A DNA stretch of 64,000 nt from Aphrocallistes beatrix (Eukaryota; Porifera; Hexactinellida; Sceptrulophora; Aphrocallistidae), in NCBI GenBank assembly GCA_963281255.1, contig OY725504.1:1550001-1614000 (forward strand). The letters run 5' to 3'. The notes below the pieces were generated by a model that ran no database searches, was not told the DNA's origin, and worked only from the letters and a program-made list of their open reading frames with translations. The position numbers were made by a program, and so were the translations under genes. Positions 30,076-40,000 of this stretch are shown here, piece after piece (positions within the stretch are counted from its first letter, which is position 1; each line of letters starts with the position of its first letter).

Positions 30076-32034
30076 CTAAACTTTGTTTTGGCTTTGATGC
30101 GTATTTAGTATATTTGTGTAATATTGGTTGTAGTCCATTCTTAATAAAAGGATTGGAAGACTTGGGTTCGGGTTATTACCATGTTCGTCAAACTTCTTAT
30201 AGAAATTAAGACAGTTAAAATTAAATTGAGGTTTAAGCGCATTCATATCAAATGGTGCAATTCGATTTGAAGTATTTTTCAAGATAATATGAAAACGTTC
30301 AACAAATTCAAGCAATTTTAAAATTGAAGTAAAAATGTCAAGAGAAGAAATGAATAGTCTGTCAATAAGTACTGAAATAAATTCTTCATGAATAAGAATG
30401 ATTTGCTCAAAACTTTGAGAATCTTTAACTTTTTTGCAAAATATTTTATATTGTACTTGTATAACATCTGAAAAAACATAATATTGGAGGCTATCTAATA
30501 TAAATCGCATTTGAGAGTGTATTTCCCATACATTCCCAACATATTCACTATTGCAAGAGGAATGTAAAAATGGTGAACTTCTTCGGTAATTTGTCCAAAC
30601 CTCAAGTAAGCAAACATGGGCTCTTCGAATCTTAATTAAAAATCCAAAAATTAATTCATATTGTGAAACGACGCTCGAGTTGAGCAATACTTGTAGAGGC
30701 CACTTAATAGAGCAAGACAAATTAAAAAGATGGAAAGTATCGACATCACAATAATAACTTCTAAGAGTTTTGAAACAATCCTCAAGTTTCCTATTGGGAA
30801 GGTTCGGTATTTCAGCAGTGAAGAAAAAAAAAATGGCATTCTCTTGTAATAATAAATCAAACTGAAATGCAATCAACGTATGATGGAAAATTTCACTAAT
30901 TTCTTTCTCAGGAATCTTCAGTTCTTTTGATTCTTTGTCAATGATGTGTTGAACAAAAGACAGAAATATTTCTCCTCTACCTTGGAGAAAAAAATCTTTT
31001 AATAGTTTCATTTGCGAGAGAATATTACCTTGTTTATAAATTAATGACATAACACCACAGTTTACTTTATTTTTCAATATTTCTAATTCACGTTCCAAAC
31101 TTTGTTCCCAAAAATATGTGTCGTTTAAAATTTTCAAAAGATTTTGATTAAAATGTGGTTCATACTCAGTCAAGAGTCCTAAAGATTTCTCACTTAAATT
31201 TTCAATATTTAAAAGAGTATTTGAATGTTGATTAACTGATGAGGAAAAATGGCATACAGCCTCGCCAACAAAAAGAATTTTTTCAGCTAAACTATTGTTA
31301 ATACAATTTGGTAAAAGTGCTTTTTGAATCTCAAAATGATTAGAATAGTTGTTCACATCAGAAAATATATTTGAATGAATACCAAAAGAATCACGATCTT
31401 TGTCAGAATATTCTGGTGAATTTGTTTGTTTGCATTCATGAATAAAGAATTCGAAATAAAAATCATAGAGAATACCATAAATGCACCATATTGATATTTG
31501 TCTAAATAATACTGCTTGTAGCTTATTGAAAATTTTCAAAAGAGAGGAGCGAGCACTAATATCTGCCAAACATAGTGATTTTCCAATGAAATCTAAAAGA
31601 ATACACCCATGAGATCGAGGGGATACAGTTAATTCAAGCAGCAATGAATCTAAAACAGGAAACAAACGAATATATTTTTCCAAACCATGTATTAAATAAG
31701 AAAGAGGGTAAGTATTAGTAGTATAATCAAGTTCACACTCCACTACTTTCAGTCGATACTCTAGCATTATTTCAGAAAGGCCATCCAAAAGTGACTGAAA
31801 ATAAACTCCAGGCGCACGTACAGAGCAATTATCGTAAGATTTAGAATATTTAGAATATGCAGCATATGAATTAGAAAGCGCGCATAATTTTTCTAAAATA
31901 TAGATTTCACCTGGACGAATATATGTAAGGGAAGTATTGAGACAGAGTTGACAAAAAATATTATCAGGATGCTTCGATTTAATGAAAAGATCTGTAGGAA
32001 AACCAAGCAAACCAATAAATATATCCTTTTCCAT
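30076..32034 (-). CDS. TUBGCP4: Gamma-tubulin complex component 4 (GCP4)
   Basis: GCP4 is a subunit of the gamma-tubulin ring complex, which nucleates microtubules at centrosomes and spindle poles. The 652-codon uninterrupted frame matches the family over its whole length. The N-terminus has the short hydrophobic start and PGEIYILEKL (41-50). The GRIP1 region has SIWCIYGILYDFYFEFFIHE (181-200). The C-terminal gamma-tubulin-binding (GRIP2) region has WPLQVLLNSS (445-454), RAHVCLLEVW (471-480), ILDSLQYYV (512-520) and the terminal LLRMDYNQYYT (630-640). Its length is close to the usual roughly 660 residues. It has no introns and strong AT-biased codon use like the surrounding host DNA. A decayed zinc-finger gene lies 109 bp upstream on the same strand. 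Confidence 0.94.
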   Translation of the reverse strand: MEKDIFIGLLGFPTDLFIKSKHPDNIFCQLCLNTSLTYIRPGEIYILEKLCALSNSYAAYSKYSKSYDNCSVRAPGVYFQSLLDGLSEIMLEYRLKVVECELDYTTNTYPLSYLIHGLEKYIRLFPVLDSLLLELTVSPRSHGCILLDFIGKSLCLADISARSSLLKIFNKLQAVLFRQISIWCIYGILYDFYFEFFIHECKQTNSPEYSDKDRDSFGIHSNIFSDVNNYSNHFEIQKALLPNCINNSLAEKILFVGEAVCHFSSSVNQHSNTLLNIENLSEKSLGLLTEYEPHFNQNLLKILNDTYFWEQSLERELEILKNKVNCGVMSLIYKQGNILSQMKLLKDFFLQGRGEIFLSFVQHIIDKESKELKIPEKEISEIFHHTLIAFQFDLLLQENAIFFFFTAEIPNLPNRKLEDCFKTLRSYYCDVDTFHLFNLSCSIKWPLQVLLNSSVVSQYELIFGFLIKIRRAHVCLLEVWTNYRRSSPFLHSSCNSEYVGNVWEIHSQMRFILDSLQYYVFSDVIQVQYKIFCKKVKDSQSFEQIILIHEEFISVLIDRLFISSLDIFTSILKLLEFVERFHIILKNTSNRIAPFDMNALKPQFNFNCLNFYKKFDEHGNNPNPSLPILLLRMDYNQYYTNILNTHQSQNKV

Positions 32035-32143
32035 CCTAGATAAACTATATTCTTTTCAAACAAAGATAATCATACTTGAGAATTTAAAAGGTTATTAACA
32101 CACCTGTATCAATAGCATGATTGTATTTTCAAATCTTTTTATC
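32035..32143 (-). promoter_or_regulatory. Short intergenic region, possible GCP4 promoter/5' UTR
   Basis: The 109 bp separating the GCP4 start from the end of the upstream RING frame are very AT-rich, with no clear TATA box or motif. If GCP4 is expressed from its own promoter, it must lie here or within the upstream pseudogene. Confidence 0.3.
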
Positions 32144-32973
32144 TCATTTGAATGCTTCCTTAATTGGAACATATACAAACAAAATATACAAGTGCTTAAA
32201 TAAGTAGTAATTATAATTATTGCGCAATATAATGACGGGCGTTCTCAATAAGTTTTGATCAATACACTGTAAAACATTTAAAATACGCAATAAACAAGTC
32301 GTTAATGTTTCGATCGGGGTACGACATACTGTGCAAGGTTGCCCAAGTTCCTCGATTTGTTTGCTGCATCCAGTACAACAGTTTGCATGCCTACATGGCA
32401 AGAAAATCCAAGTTTCTGTTCGATGATTCAGACAAGCAACACATTTATTCGTATTATTAGGCAATAATTATTCCTCTGCTTCTGACTCATCTGAAACATC
32501 AGAATATTCTATGTCTACTGCATTTATCTTTCCTATTGTGTCACTCATCGCTTTCAGGTATTCCAAAGGTGTATATATGCCCGTTGCTAATTTATGTTTA
32601 CAAACTGCGCGACGCTCATCATTGATGAGCGATACATGGCAGATTCACATTCGCTAAATGAGACACTAGATCCAGCTATATCTTCTCTTGTTATGTCATC
32701 AAAAATCTTCAGTAAGCTATCTTGCGAATTTCGAGCCTTAATTTTGCATTTCGATTTTAATTCATAAGCTGCACTTTGGTATTCTATGGTAAACGGAGAA
32801 ATCAGGTTTGTATCCATATGCAATTTCGCCGTCGCTTTACAGCCATCCCTGAAGAGAACGCATTTCAAATAAGTTTTGTTTTCTTTCACTTTGCATTTCA
32901 GATATTTGTGCTCATCTGTTGCTGTAAAGACCCGTCCAATATGACGTCTATAATAGCCAACTGTGTATTCCAT
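32144..32973 (-). pseudogene. FLYWCH zinc finger - RING finger protein, broken
   Basis: The first part (32973 down to about 32635) starts MEYTVGYYRRH and contains a FLYWCH-type domain: YLKCKVKENKTYLKCVLF, then RDGCKATAKLHMD. It ends ITREDIAGSSVSFSECESAM. The reading then shifts frame into SLINDERRAVCKHKLATG, an acidic linker (YSDVSDESEAEE) and a TAA stop. After that stop the same frame opens again into a C3HC4 RING of IAP/Neuralized style: CVACLNHRT, FLPCRHANCCTGC, CTVCRTPIE. One frameshift and one stop separate the modules, so I call it a pseudogene of a single FLYWCH-RING protein. Two sequencing errors could restore it. Confidence 0.6.
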
Positions 32974-32989
32974 AAGAAATCAGTATAAA

Positions 32990-33400
32990 TTAATACTAGA
33001 TATTACAAACATATTATACAGTGAATTAATATTGTTTTTGTTATCACAATTCCTTGATAAGAGGCAACAAAACCCAAATTCATCATCGTATGGTTTCAAT
33101 ATAGTAGAATGAGAAACCATTATAACCGAGTCGAACTAATGAACTAATGCACCTCGATAAAAGTACACATTCAAGTACAGATGAAAATTTATTAATTTCC
33201 CGTGTTCAATTTGAACTTGTTCTAAGACAGTTTAAAGAATTGTAAAGGAGGATATATGCTGATTGTTTGGGGGTATATCCTGGGTTCTCCCCCATTCCGT
33301 TATGGTTTATCGGGTCGATACTTTATTAAGGAGTATCGGCCGATATGCCTTCGGGAAGATGATATATCTCTTTTGAATACATAAATCTCTATAATAGTAT
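32990..33400. other. Non-coding; contains a small strong hairpin
   Basis: At 33308-33345 ATCGGGTCGATACT pairs with AGTATCGGCCGAT across a 9-base loop. A second nearby pair is GGGGG/CCCCC (33278, 33291). No gene was recognised. Confidence 0.4.
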
Positions 33401-33403
33401 GTA

Positions 33404-33440
33404 CTACAAGAGCTGCCCCAAAAGTTCTCTACCGAATTGA
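33404..33440. mobile_element. Solo mariner-type terminal repeat
   Basis: CAAGAGCTGCCCCAAAAGTT and TCTCTACCGAATTG closely match the inverse of the right end of the mariner remnant at 37545-37575 (CAAGGGCTGTCCCAAAAGTC). No partner repeat is nearby. Confidence 0.55.
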
Positions 33441-33465
33441 TAGATCAATTTTCCTGTACTATTTG

Positions 33466-33898
33466 ATACACCCCATAATTCCCCATACAAATAGTTATAA
33501 TACTGATTTATTTAGCGAGTCAAGGTATTTAGTTGGTAAGAGATACACTTAATTTGACTTCAAATTCGAATTCTCCACATTCAAATTACCCACTTTATAA
33601 GTTTTCAACTTCATTACTCTTCGTCAAGATTAAGTATTTTCAGCATTTGCTTTCCTATGCCACATGTCACGAGTGATCACCATTGTATATGATGGCATTG
33701 GTGGTATGAGGTGGCACAGTTTGAAGACCTTGTGGGAGTGTAAACAAGTTGAAAGATTAAAAAGTGAGTAATTCGAATTTGAAGTTAAATTTAGCGTATC
33801 TCTTACCAATTAAATACCTTGACTCGCTAAATAAATCAGTATTATAACTATTTGTATGGGGAATTATGGGGTGTACGAATACTTTTGTTCAAGCAGTG
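33466..33898. mobile_element. Tc1-like MITE, left TIR lost
   Basis: Long inverted arms: ACACCCCATAATTCCCCATA with GCGAGTCAAGGTATTTAGTT on the left, and their inverses at 33795-33880 on the right. The right terminus ACGAATACTTTTGTTCAAGC then AGTG is followed by TA (33899-33900). The complete relative at 46248-46709 has the same terminus type. The left terminal bases are replaced. Confidence 0.75.
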
Positions 33899-34117
33899 TA
33901 TACTGCTTCAGTATAAATGCTTATATCGCTAATTCAGTATCGTTTCACTAGTATAGTACCAGGTTTACTCAAGGTCATATTTTCACCATAATGAAATCTT
34001 CCCGTTCAAATCACCAAAGCGTTATTCATTATTTATTGGAAGAGGATAAATCGCAGAGATCTTAGAGAATGCGAATTGTGTGTGGGGATGACTGCCCATC
34101 CAGGTCAACTATTTATA

Positions 34118-36596
34118 AACAAGCGCGCTTCGCTTGCTTACGCTGTGCGGCTGGCGGACACTTTGTGTCCACCGGAAGAGCCCTTTGGGCGACTGAGATC
34201 ACATTGATTAATTATAAGGGAAATAACATCTCTAAATAAATCTGTCCTACTGTTATAATCGATATCGCACGAAAAAACAAATTTGCCAATTTTTAAAATT
34301 TAGATGCGTAATGATGACGTCATAACAGAGTGATGAGTCATCATTTTCTGATGATAGTTGAATCACATGTGAATAATATTAATATACACATTCTATTAAG
34401 GATACCGCCCTCGAAAAATCTTGACTGGCGTAAAAAAAAACAGCAAAATGTTTTATTGCTAATTTCATCGTATTACTGATCGGTCTACCATCTGATAGCA
34501 CTATTTGGATGGCATTTTCTTTTATTTTTTGCGAAATAATCTCCTAAAGTTTAGCGTTAATAAAAATTGAAAAATTTTTAGAGGATTTAACTCATTTACC
34601 AATTAGTTTTTAACTTATTTGATATTTTTTTAATGATATGAACCTTAACATTGTTTTAGCACCTTTGGAGATTATAAAACACAAAGATTTAAAAGAATGG
34701 GCAAATAAAATCCAAACAAAATAGCTCTATAAGGGAGTTCATTTATATAATCCTCGGGAAATCGCAAGTTTGATCTCAGATATTTAGCGATCCCTGGGTC
34801 AGAAATAAAATTCTGATCGTTTCAAATAAAGATTTGTTCAGATCCGACCATTTGTTCTTGAGATATCGCATATTATAGGTAAAGTTCGGCCATAATATCC
34901 CTCTAAGGTCCCGAAAGAGGCTGATGTCATATCTTAAAAACTATTGTAGATATATACTAATATATTATATCCTTAAATAAAAGGATATATGCGAAAATAT
35001 ATAGGTTCCTCGACCATTCCTTTGTCAAAAAATAAATAATTCTCGACTTATCATTGATCTAATTGCAATAGAAATTCTATGGAGAACTTTGAATCTATTA
35101 GAAAATGGCGAATCTAATCATTAAATATGTGTCCAAATTTAGCTATTATGCTAAATAGTGAATACAATTGCCGTTAATAATATGTACAGAAAAATTGGAG
35201 AACTTTTGATAATTATTGTGAAAGTTCTGGCCTTGGACCTCGCAGATTCGGTCAAAAACCCCCATTTAGGGTCCAAAAAGAGATATCTCTCTATCTTTAT
35301 AAATACAAGTTCAAATTCTTAGTTCTCACTTCCAAATATACTTTTTATGAGTGTACATATATGATTCTTTGATAATAATTGAACTACACCCTATGGAATG
35401 TTAAGTTTTAAATTTTTGTCATATGATGACGTAGCATTTTTCGAAAATCCTAACTTCGAAACTAAAAGTCGTAGACTTTCGCTCTAACTTCCTAATATAC
35501 TTTTTGGAAGCTTTTTATTCATTCTAAACTGATAGATTATACTTCGCAGTGCCAGGAATATGAAATATTATCTACAATTATCTCAAAATATTCAGAGTTA
35601 GGGGCCTCAAGGAAATTTGTGGATTTTCAGGGTACTTTTGCTATTTTTGGTAAATATTTGGCTTTAATATACCTAAATCAGCAGTATGGATGCGAATAAA
35701 TGTCTGTGGATGCTTATGTGCATTATTAATAACTCATTTTACATTCTTCTTAACACCTAAACTTAAAATCTCTATATCTCGGGACTTTAAAATTTCAAAA
35801 TTGACCGTCTTTACAGAATTATTTCTCAAATTTGGTTTGAGATAGAAGTTTGAAAATCTCAAGAGTTGTTTCATATCATTAGGCGATGAACGTAGGACCA
35901 CCATTTTTTGGATATATTCTAACTCGGTGATTTTATTCATGATTTCCCAAAAAAAAACAGACATTTTTCGCCGTTTTTTGGCCCTTTTTTTCAGACACCG
36001 ATAAAATTTACAAAATTTGTCATTTTAACTTTCTTCTGGTCCTATGAAGTTGCAAATATGGTAGACTATCTATGATTCGATTTTGGAAGCATTTGATTCC
36101 TTGGTATGTTCTAAACAATTCATTGAGTGCCTAAATTTCTACCATTAAGATGTGCTAGCGGAAAATTAAAAAAACAGACTTTGAGACACTGTATCTCAAA
36201 ATCTAGAAATGAGAATCAAAAACGGTTTGGATGTGCCAGTATTTCTTGATGGAGATACCTCCCCACGCTTAACATCTCTTATAGCTCTACTTTCATCGTA
36301 TGCTGTAATGCAAATCATATGTTTTTTCGAGGGCGGTATCCTTAAATTTCAACCTTATATCACCTAAATGGCTGAGTTATGGTCGAAAACTGAATTTCTA
36401 ATTATTAAAAAGGTGACAATGACGTCATAATTCCATGATGAGTCGACATTTTGGTCAGAAGTCTGAACTTATTGGAGCCATAGCTAAAGGACTCCCACAA
36501 GCCAAAAATCAGCTTACTGTGCCTGGAAGTTTATTCGATCAATTCGAAACATATATATGCACATTATTAGAGTTTTAATAGTAAGGATGGATTTGA
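34118..36596 (-). mobile_element. Family A element, antisense, split by a complete B element
   Basis: A sequence occupies 34118-34399 (GCGCGCTTCGCTTGCTTACG, hairpin, CRE and AP-1-like motifs) and 36342-36596. It ends at the boundary GAGTTTTAATAGTAAGGATG, after which mariner coding sequence begins. B3 sits in the string TTCTATTAA...ATTTC; other A copies read TTCTATTAAAATTTCA there. Confidence 0.8.
34400..36341 (+). mobile_element. Family B element (B3), complete, 1942 bp
   Basis: It begins GGATACCGCCCTCGAAAAAT and ends TTTTTTCGAGGGCGGTATCC, with TTAA on both sides (34396-34399, 36342-36345). The uninterrupted A copies act as the empty site. No frame longer than about 75 codons is present, so it is non-autonomous. 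The TTAA target suggests a piggyBac or Kolobok-type transposase acting in trans. Confidence 0.92.
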
Positions 36597-37575
36597 AAAA
36601 ATGGATGGGATACCATTGAGGACGATCTCCGTACAGGTCGCCCAAAATCATCAAGTATCCGCACTAACATTGAGTTGATAGAGAGAGAGTACTGGATGAG
36701 GATAGACGTGCTACTGTCAGGCAGTTAGAAGAGAGGACTGGGTTCCCAAAATCAACCATTCATAGGATTATCAGGGATGAACTAGAAATGACAAGAGTTG
36801 TGGCAAGATGGGTCCCAAAACTTTCATCAGAAGAACAAAAGAGGGAGAGAGTTAAATGTAGCAGTGATTTACTTAAATCATGGCGTAGTGAGAAAGACTT
36901 CTTAGATTGCATAGCCACCGGGGATGAATCGTGGTTCCATTACTATGAACCAGAAAGTAAATTCCAAAGTAGTCAATGGAAAAAGAAGCATGAAGCCGTT
37001 CCTATCAAGGGAAAGTGTGCTCCATCGGCTGGCAAACGTATGTTATTTTGGGATAGAAAGGGTATATTGTCAATTGACTGGCTTCCAGAGAAATGCACCA
37101 TCAATAGTGACTACTACATAAGGGAACTAGAAGAATTGAGGGATGTGATAAAGCGAGAGAGGCGGGGCAAACTCACTCGTGGCATTCTGCTGCAACATGA
37201 TAACGCGAGGCCCCACATCAGTAGTAGAACAAATGATGCTATTCGACGCTTAGGTTTTGAATGCCTTCCACACCCACCTTATAGCCTAGACGTAGTACCG
37301 AGCGATTATTGGCTATTCGGAGAAATGAAAAACCGCAGCGTGGCAAAAGATTTAGCGAATTTAAAGACTTGGAAAGGAGTGTAAATCACTGGGTCAGAGG
37401 CACCCCTCCAGATTTCTTTGCCACAGGCAAAGATAAATTGCCAGAGAGATGGGATCGGTGCAGAAAGTTGAAGGAGGAATATATTGAACGCTTTGACGAC
37501 GAATTTATATAACAAGTTTATTTGATCAGTTTTATACCAAATCGGTGAAGGACTTTTGGGACAGCCCTTGTAGCA
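36597..37575 (+). pseudogene. Mariner transposase, 5'-truncated with two frameshifts
   Basis: Coding remnant from about 36605: DTIEDDLRTGRPKSS (end of first HTH), a frameshift at a GA repeat near 36690, then VRQLEERTGFPKSTIHRII (second HTH). The main frame (36788-37384) has ARWVPKLSSEEQKRE, the first catalytic block TGDESWFHYYEPES, the second LLQHDNARPH and the third PPYSLDVVPSDYWLF. Exactly 34 residues separate the last two Asp, giving DD34D. A second frameshift near 37330 moves the C-terminus (KRFSEFKDLERSVNHWVRG) to another frame ending at 37512. The right TIR (GACTTTTGGGACAGCCC) follows near 37550-37570; the left TIR is missing. Inactive. Confidence 0.9.
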
Positions 37576-37579
37576 GCAC

Positions 37580-38455
37580 GTATTCACGGGAGGGGGCACA
37601 ACTCACCCGTCAGGATTTAACGCACAAATTTTGCGAGAAATTTAATACTTATTTCGTCATTTTCTAGCCGACAACTTCGATGAATCTAGGCATAAAATAA
37701 ATGCATCCAGGAAGGCAAGTAGCCTGTACCCCGATGGGGGGCTTAAAGCGTCCCCAGACCCTCAGCTGGAAGTGTGTCTTCGCGTCAGATAATTCTGACT
37801 ACGCCACTGCTGATACGCATCTATCGTATTATTCCAACTCAAACAGGAATATACTGGCGATAAAATATTCGAAGAACTGGAATCAAAATCTACGATTAAA
37901 TGAGAATCTTGGAGAGATAATGCGTATATCGTTTGGGGATATCCTTACCTTGATTTTAAGATCCAGATACAATTGGCATCGATAGTATAAGAATTTTAAA
38001 GTTCCTCAGTTGTATCCAGCATATTTGGCGATTCTCAAACAACTAGATTGATCAAATTCTGTAAAATGAGATGATGAGGTAAACATATGGAAACGTTGGT
38101 TTTAAGAGTACAAAAAAAATAATAAAGCTAAATGAAACAATGCAATTGAGTGTACCAAAAACATTGCAGTATCCTAATTAAACAAAAATAAAAGTTTAAA
38201 TTCTTCTTGAAATTTTGTTTAAAATAATGGATGTTTTCAAATCACAAAACTAAAAAAAGGTCAAACAAGACAAGTCTATGTTAAAGTAAGGAAATTGTGA
38301 AAAAGGTCCAATTTGAAATAGGAAGAATGTTAAAAATTTGCTATTCCATATTGTAATAACTGTCAGATACCATTCTTGGACTATTTCTCACCCAAACCGC
38401 ACCTAATCACACAATTTTGAAGAGTAATTTTTAAAAAAACAAACATTCACAATAT
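37580..38455. other. Unassigned stretch
   Basis: A somewhat GC-richer patch at 37680-37800 holds a 94-codon frame without recognisable domains. The remainder is AT-rich. No repeat ends were seen. Confidence 0.3.
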
Positions 38456-38458
38456 AAA

Positions 38459-39076
38459 ACAAGCAGGATTCACTTGCTTGCGCTGTGCGGCTGGTGGACA
38501 CTTCGTGTCCGCCGGAGGCACCGTTTGGGTTCCAGGACTCATAATTATTGACAACATCTCTAAAAAAGTGCATCTTACTGTTATAATCGATAACACTCAA
38601 AAATCATCAAATTTATCAGTTTTCAAATTTTTAATGCGTACTGATAACGTCATGACAGAGTGATGAGTCATCATTTTTTGATGATACGTGATATTAATAT
38701 ACACATTCTATTAAAATTTCATATATATATATATATATATATATAACGAATTGATTGAAGAAACTGCTAAGCAGAGAAAGCTGATTTTTTGCATGTAGGA
38801 GTCTATTGGCTATGACTCCAATAAGTTCTGACCTCTGACGAAAATGTCGACTCATCATGGAATTATGACGGCATTGTCACCTTTTTAATAATAATAAATT
38901 TCAGTTTTTCGAGTATACTCAGCCATTTTAGATGAGAAAAGGCAGAAATTTTAATAGAATGTGTAATACAACTATCATAAAAAAATGATGACTCGTCACT
39001 CTGTCATGAGGTCTTCATTACGCATCAAAAAGATCAAAAAATAGTAAATTTGATTATTTTTCGAGTGATATCGATT
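38459..39076. mobile_element. Two family A fragments head-to-head at a TA microsatellite
   Basis: 38459-38720 is an antisense 3' part (CTTGCTTGCGCTGTGCGGCT, hairpin, GATGAGTCATCAT). 38745-39076 is a sense 5' part (AACGAATTGATTGAAGAAAC ... TCGAGTGATATCGAT). They meet in a (TA)n tract at 38720-38744. The right piece is cut by TTAAGGTTGG at 39077. Confidence 0.8.
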
Positions 39077-39080
39077 TTAA

Positions 39081-39343
39081 GGTTGGCTTTTCCCATAATG
39101 GCTAACTTTTGACTCTTTCAACCGATTCATTTAATAAATAATGATAAGTATAATGCATCTAAAATCCTAAAATAGCTATTAGACTTGAAAAAAAACTAAT
39201 TATTTTCAAACCCGTTTATCTCAAAATAATATTTTTATCCAACTTGTCAGGAGCAAAACAAAAATCCTGAGGAATTGAAAGTATTATAAGGGATAATTTC
39301 AATCAAACCTGTTTAAATATGGTTACTGCTAACGAATTTAACA
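39081..39343 (+). mobile_element. H-type transposon terminus
   Basis: TTAA (39077-39080) is followed by GGTTGGCTTTTCCCATAATG and GCTAACTTTTGACTCTTTCA, matching the family H ends at 41218 and 53166 for about 55 bases. It then diverges into unique DNA leading to a transposase remnant. It interrupts an A element. Confidence 0.7.
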
Positions 39344-40000
39344 TTAGTTCTGATCATTAATAGTGTGTACTCGAGCCAAATTTCTAAAATGATCGTGTTC
39401 AGAGAAATGTTTCATGGTATTATGACTGACAGATTTGCCTAACTCAGCAAGGACAGTCGAAAGTGATAGGGTGCCATGGTTGAAGCTGAGGACCGCTAAT
39501 GCTGCACAAGCTTGCACGGATCTCTGCCCAAGCCGTTTTGATTTTGGAGCATTATGCCATAACATATTGTGAAGGCTTTCATTCGGATTTTGGGTCTTGC
39601 CTAAGGTTAGGCACTCACAAAGGGATAGACTTGAAAAAATCTCGAACGTTTCTCTAACCCGCTCCATCTCTGTTTCGGTTAGGTATGGTTCTCGAGGGAC
39701 AGGGACTGGAATCAATGGATCTTTCTCATGCTGTGCAATCTGGACCTGTAAATAACACCATTGAAAGAAGACGAATCACCATCCCCTATATATACGGAAT
39801 AATGTACCTTATGCATCTCTATTCCAAATTTCCACCGCAGCAATGCTTTCCATTGCCTGTGAAGATGCCGAAAAATTCGCAAGGTACTTTTCTTTGTGAG
39901 ATTCCCAGAATAGTGCATATTCGTCAGGATGCAATTCTTTTCTTTCTTTGTTCCATCAGAACGAGCAATAAATATTGACTATCTTATTAGATTTCTTTCT
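39344..40000 (-). pseudogene. Mutator-like transposase, C-terminal half
   Basis: Three minus-strand frames in order. First EYALFWESHKEKYLANFS and AMESIAAVEIWNRDA (about 39800-39930, the N...ss.aME block). Then VYIGDGDSSSFNGVIY (about 39735-39790, second catalytic Asp). Then 39344-39715 with LTLGKTQNPNESLHNMLWHN, APKSKRLGQRSVQACAAL and VLSFNHGTLSLSTVLAELGK, the conserved C-terminal TQNxNES...FNxG region. It is the same protein family as the transposase in element K but covers the part that K lacks. At least two frameshifts. It lies next to an H-type TTAA terminus. Confidence 0.7.

Noticed and set aside
32144-32464. Viral IAP gene because of the RING type
   Set aside because: No BIR domains are present, and the RING follows a FLYWCH/acidic linker in the same direction; a host or transposon-derived protein explains it better.
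33278-33345. tRNA or structured RNA gene
   Set aside because: The hairpin is clear, but no cloverleaf, anticodon arm or internal promoter boxes could be laid out.
34400-36341. Short frames inside family B copies as genes
   Set aside because: They are not conserved between B3, B4 and B5; stops fall at different places, so B is treated as non-coding.
34396-36345. Assigning family B firmly to piggyBac because of TTAA
   Set aside because: TTAA is also the Kolobok target, the termini lack the CCC start of typical piggyBac, and the transposase remnants found near TTAA termini here are Mutator-like. The superfamily is left open.
36924-37599. Overlapping frames in the mariner remnant as separate proteins
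   Set aside because: They are other-frame readings of the transposase, except the C-terminal frame, which is the frameshifted continuation and is described with it.
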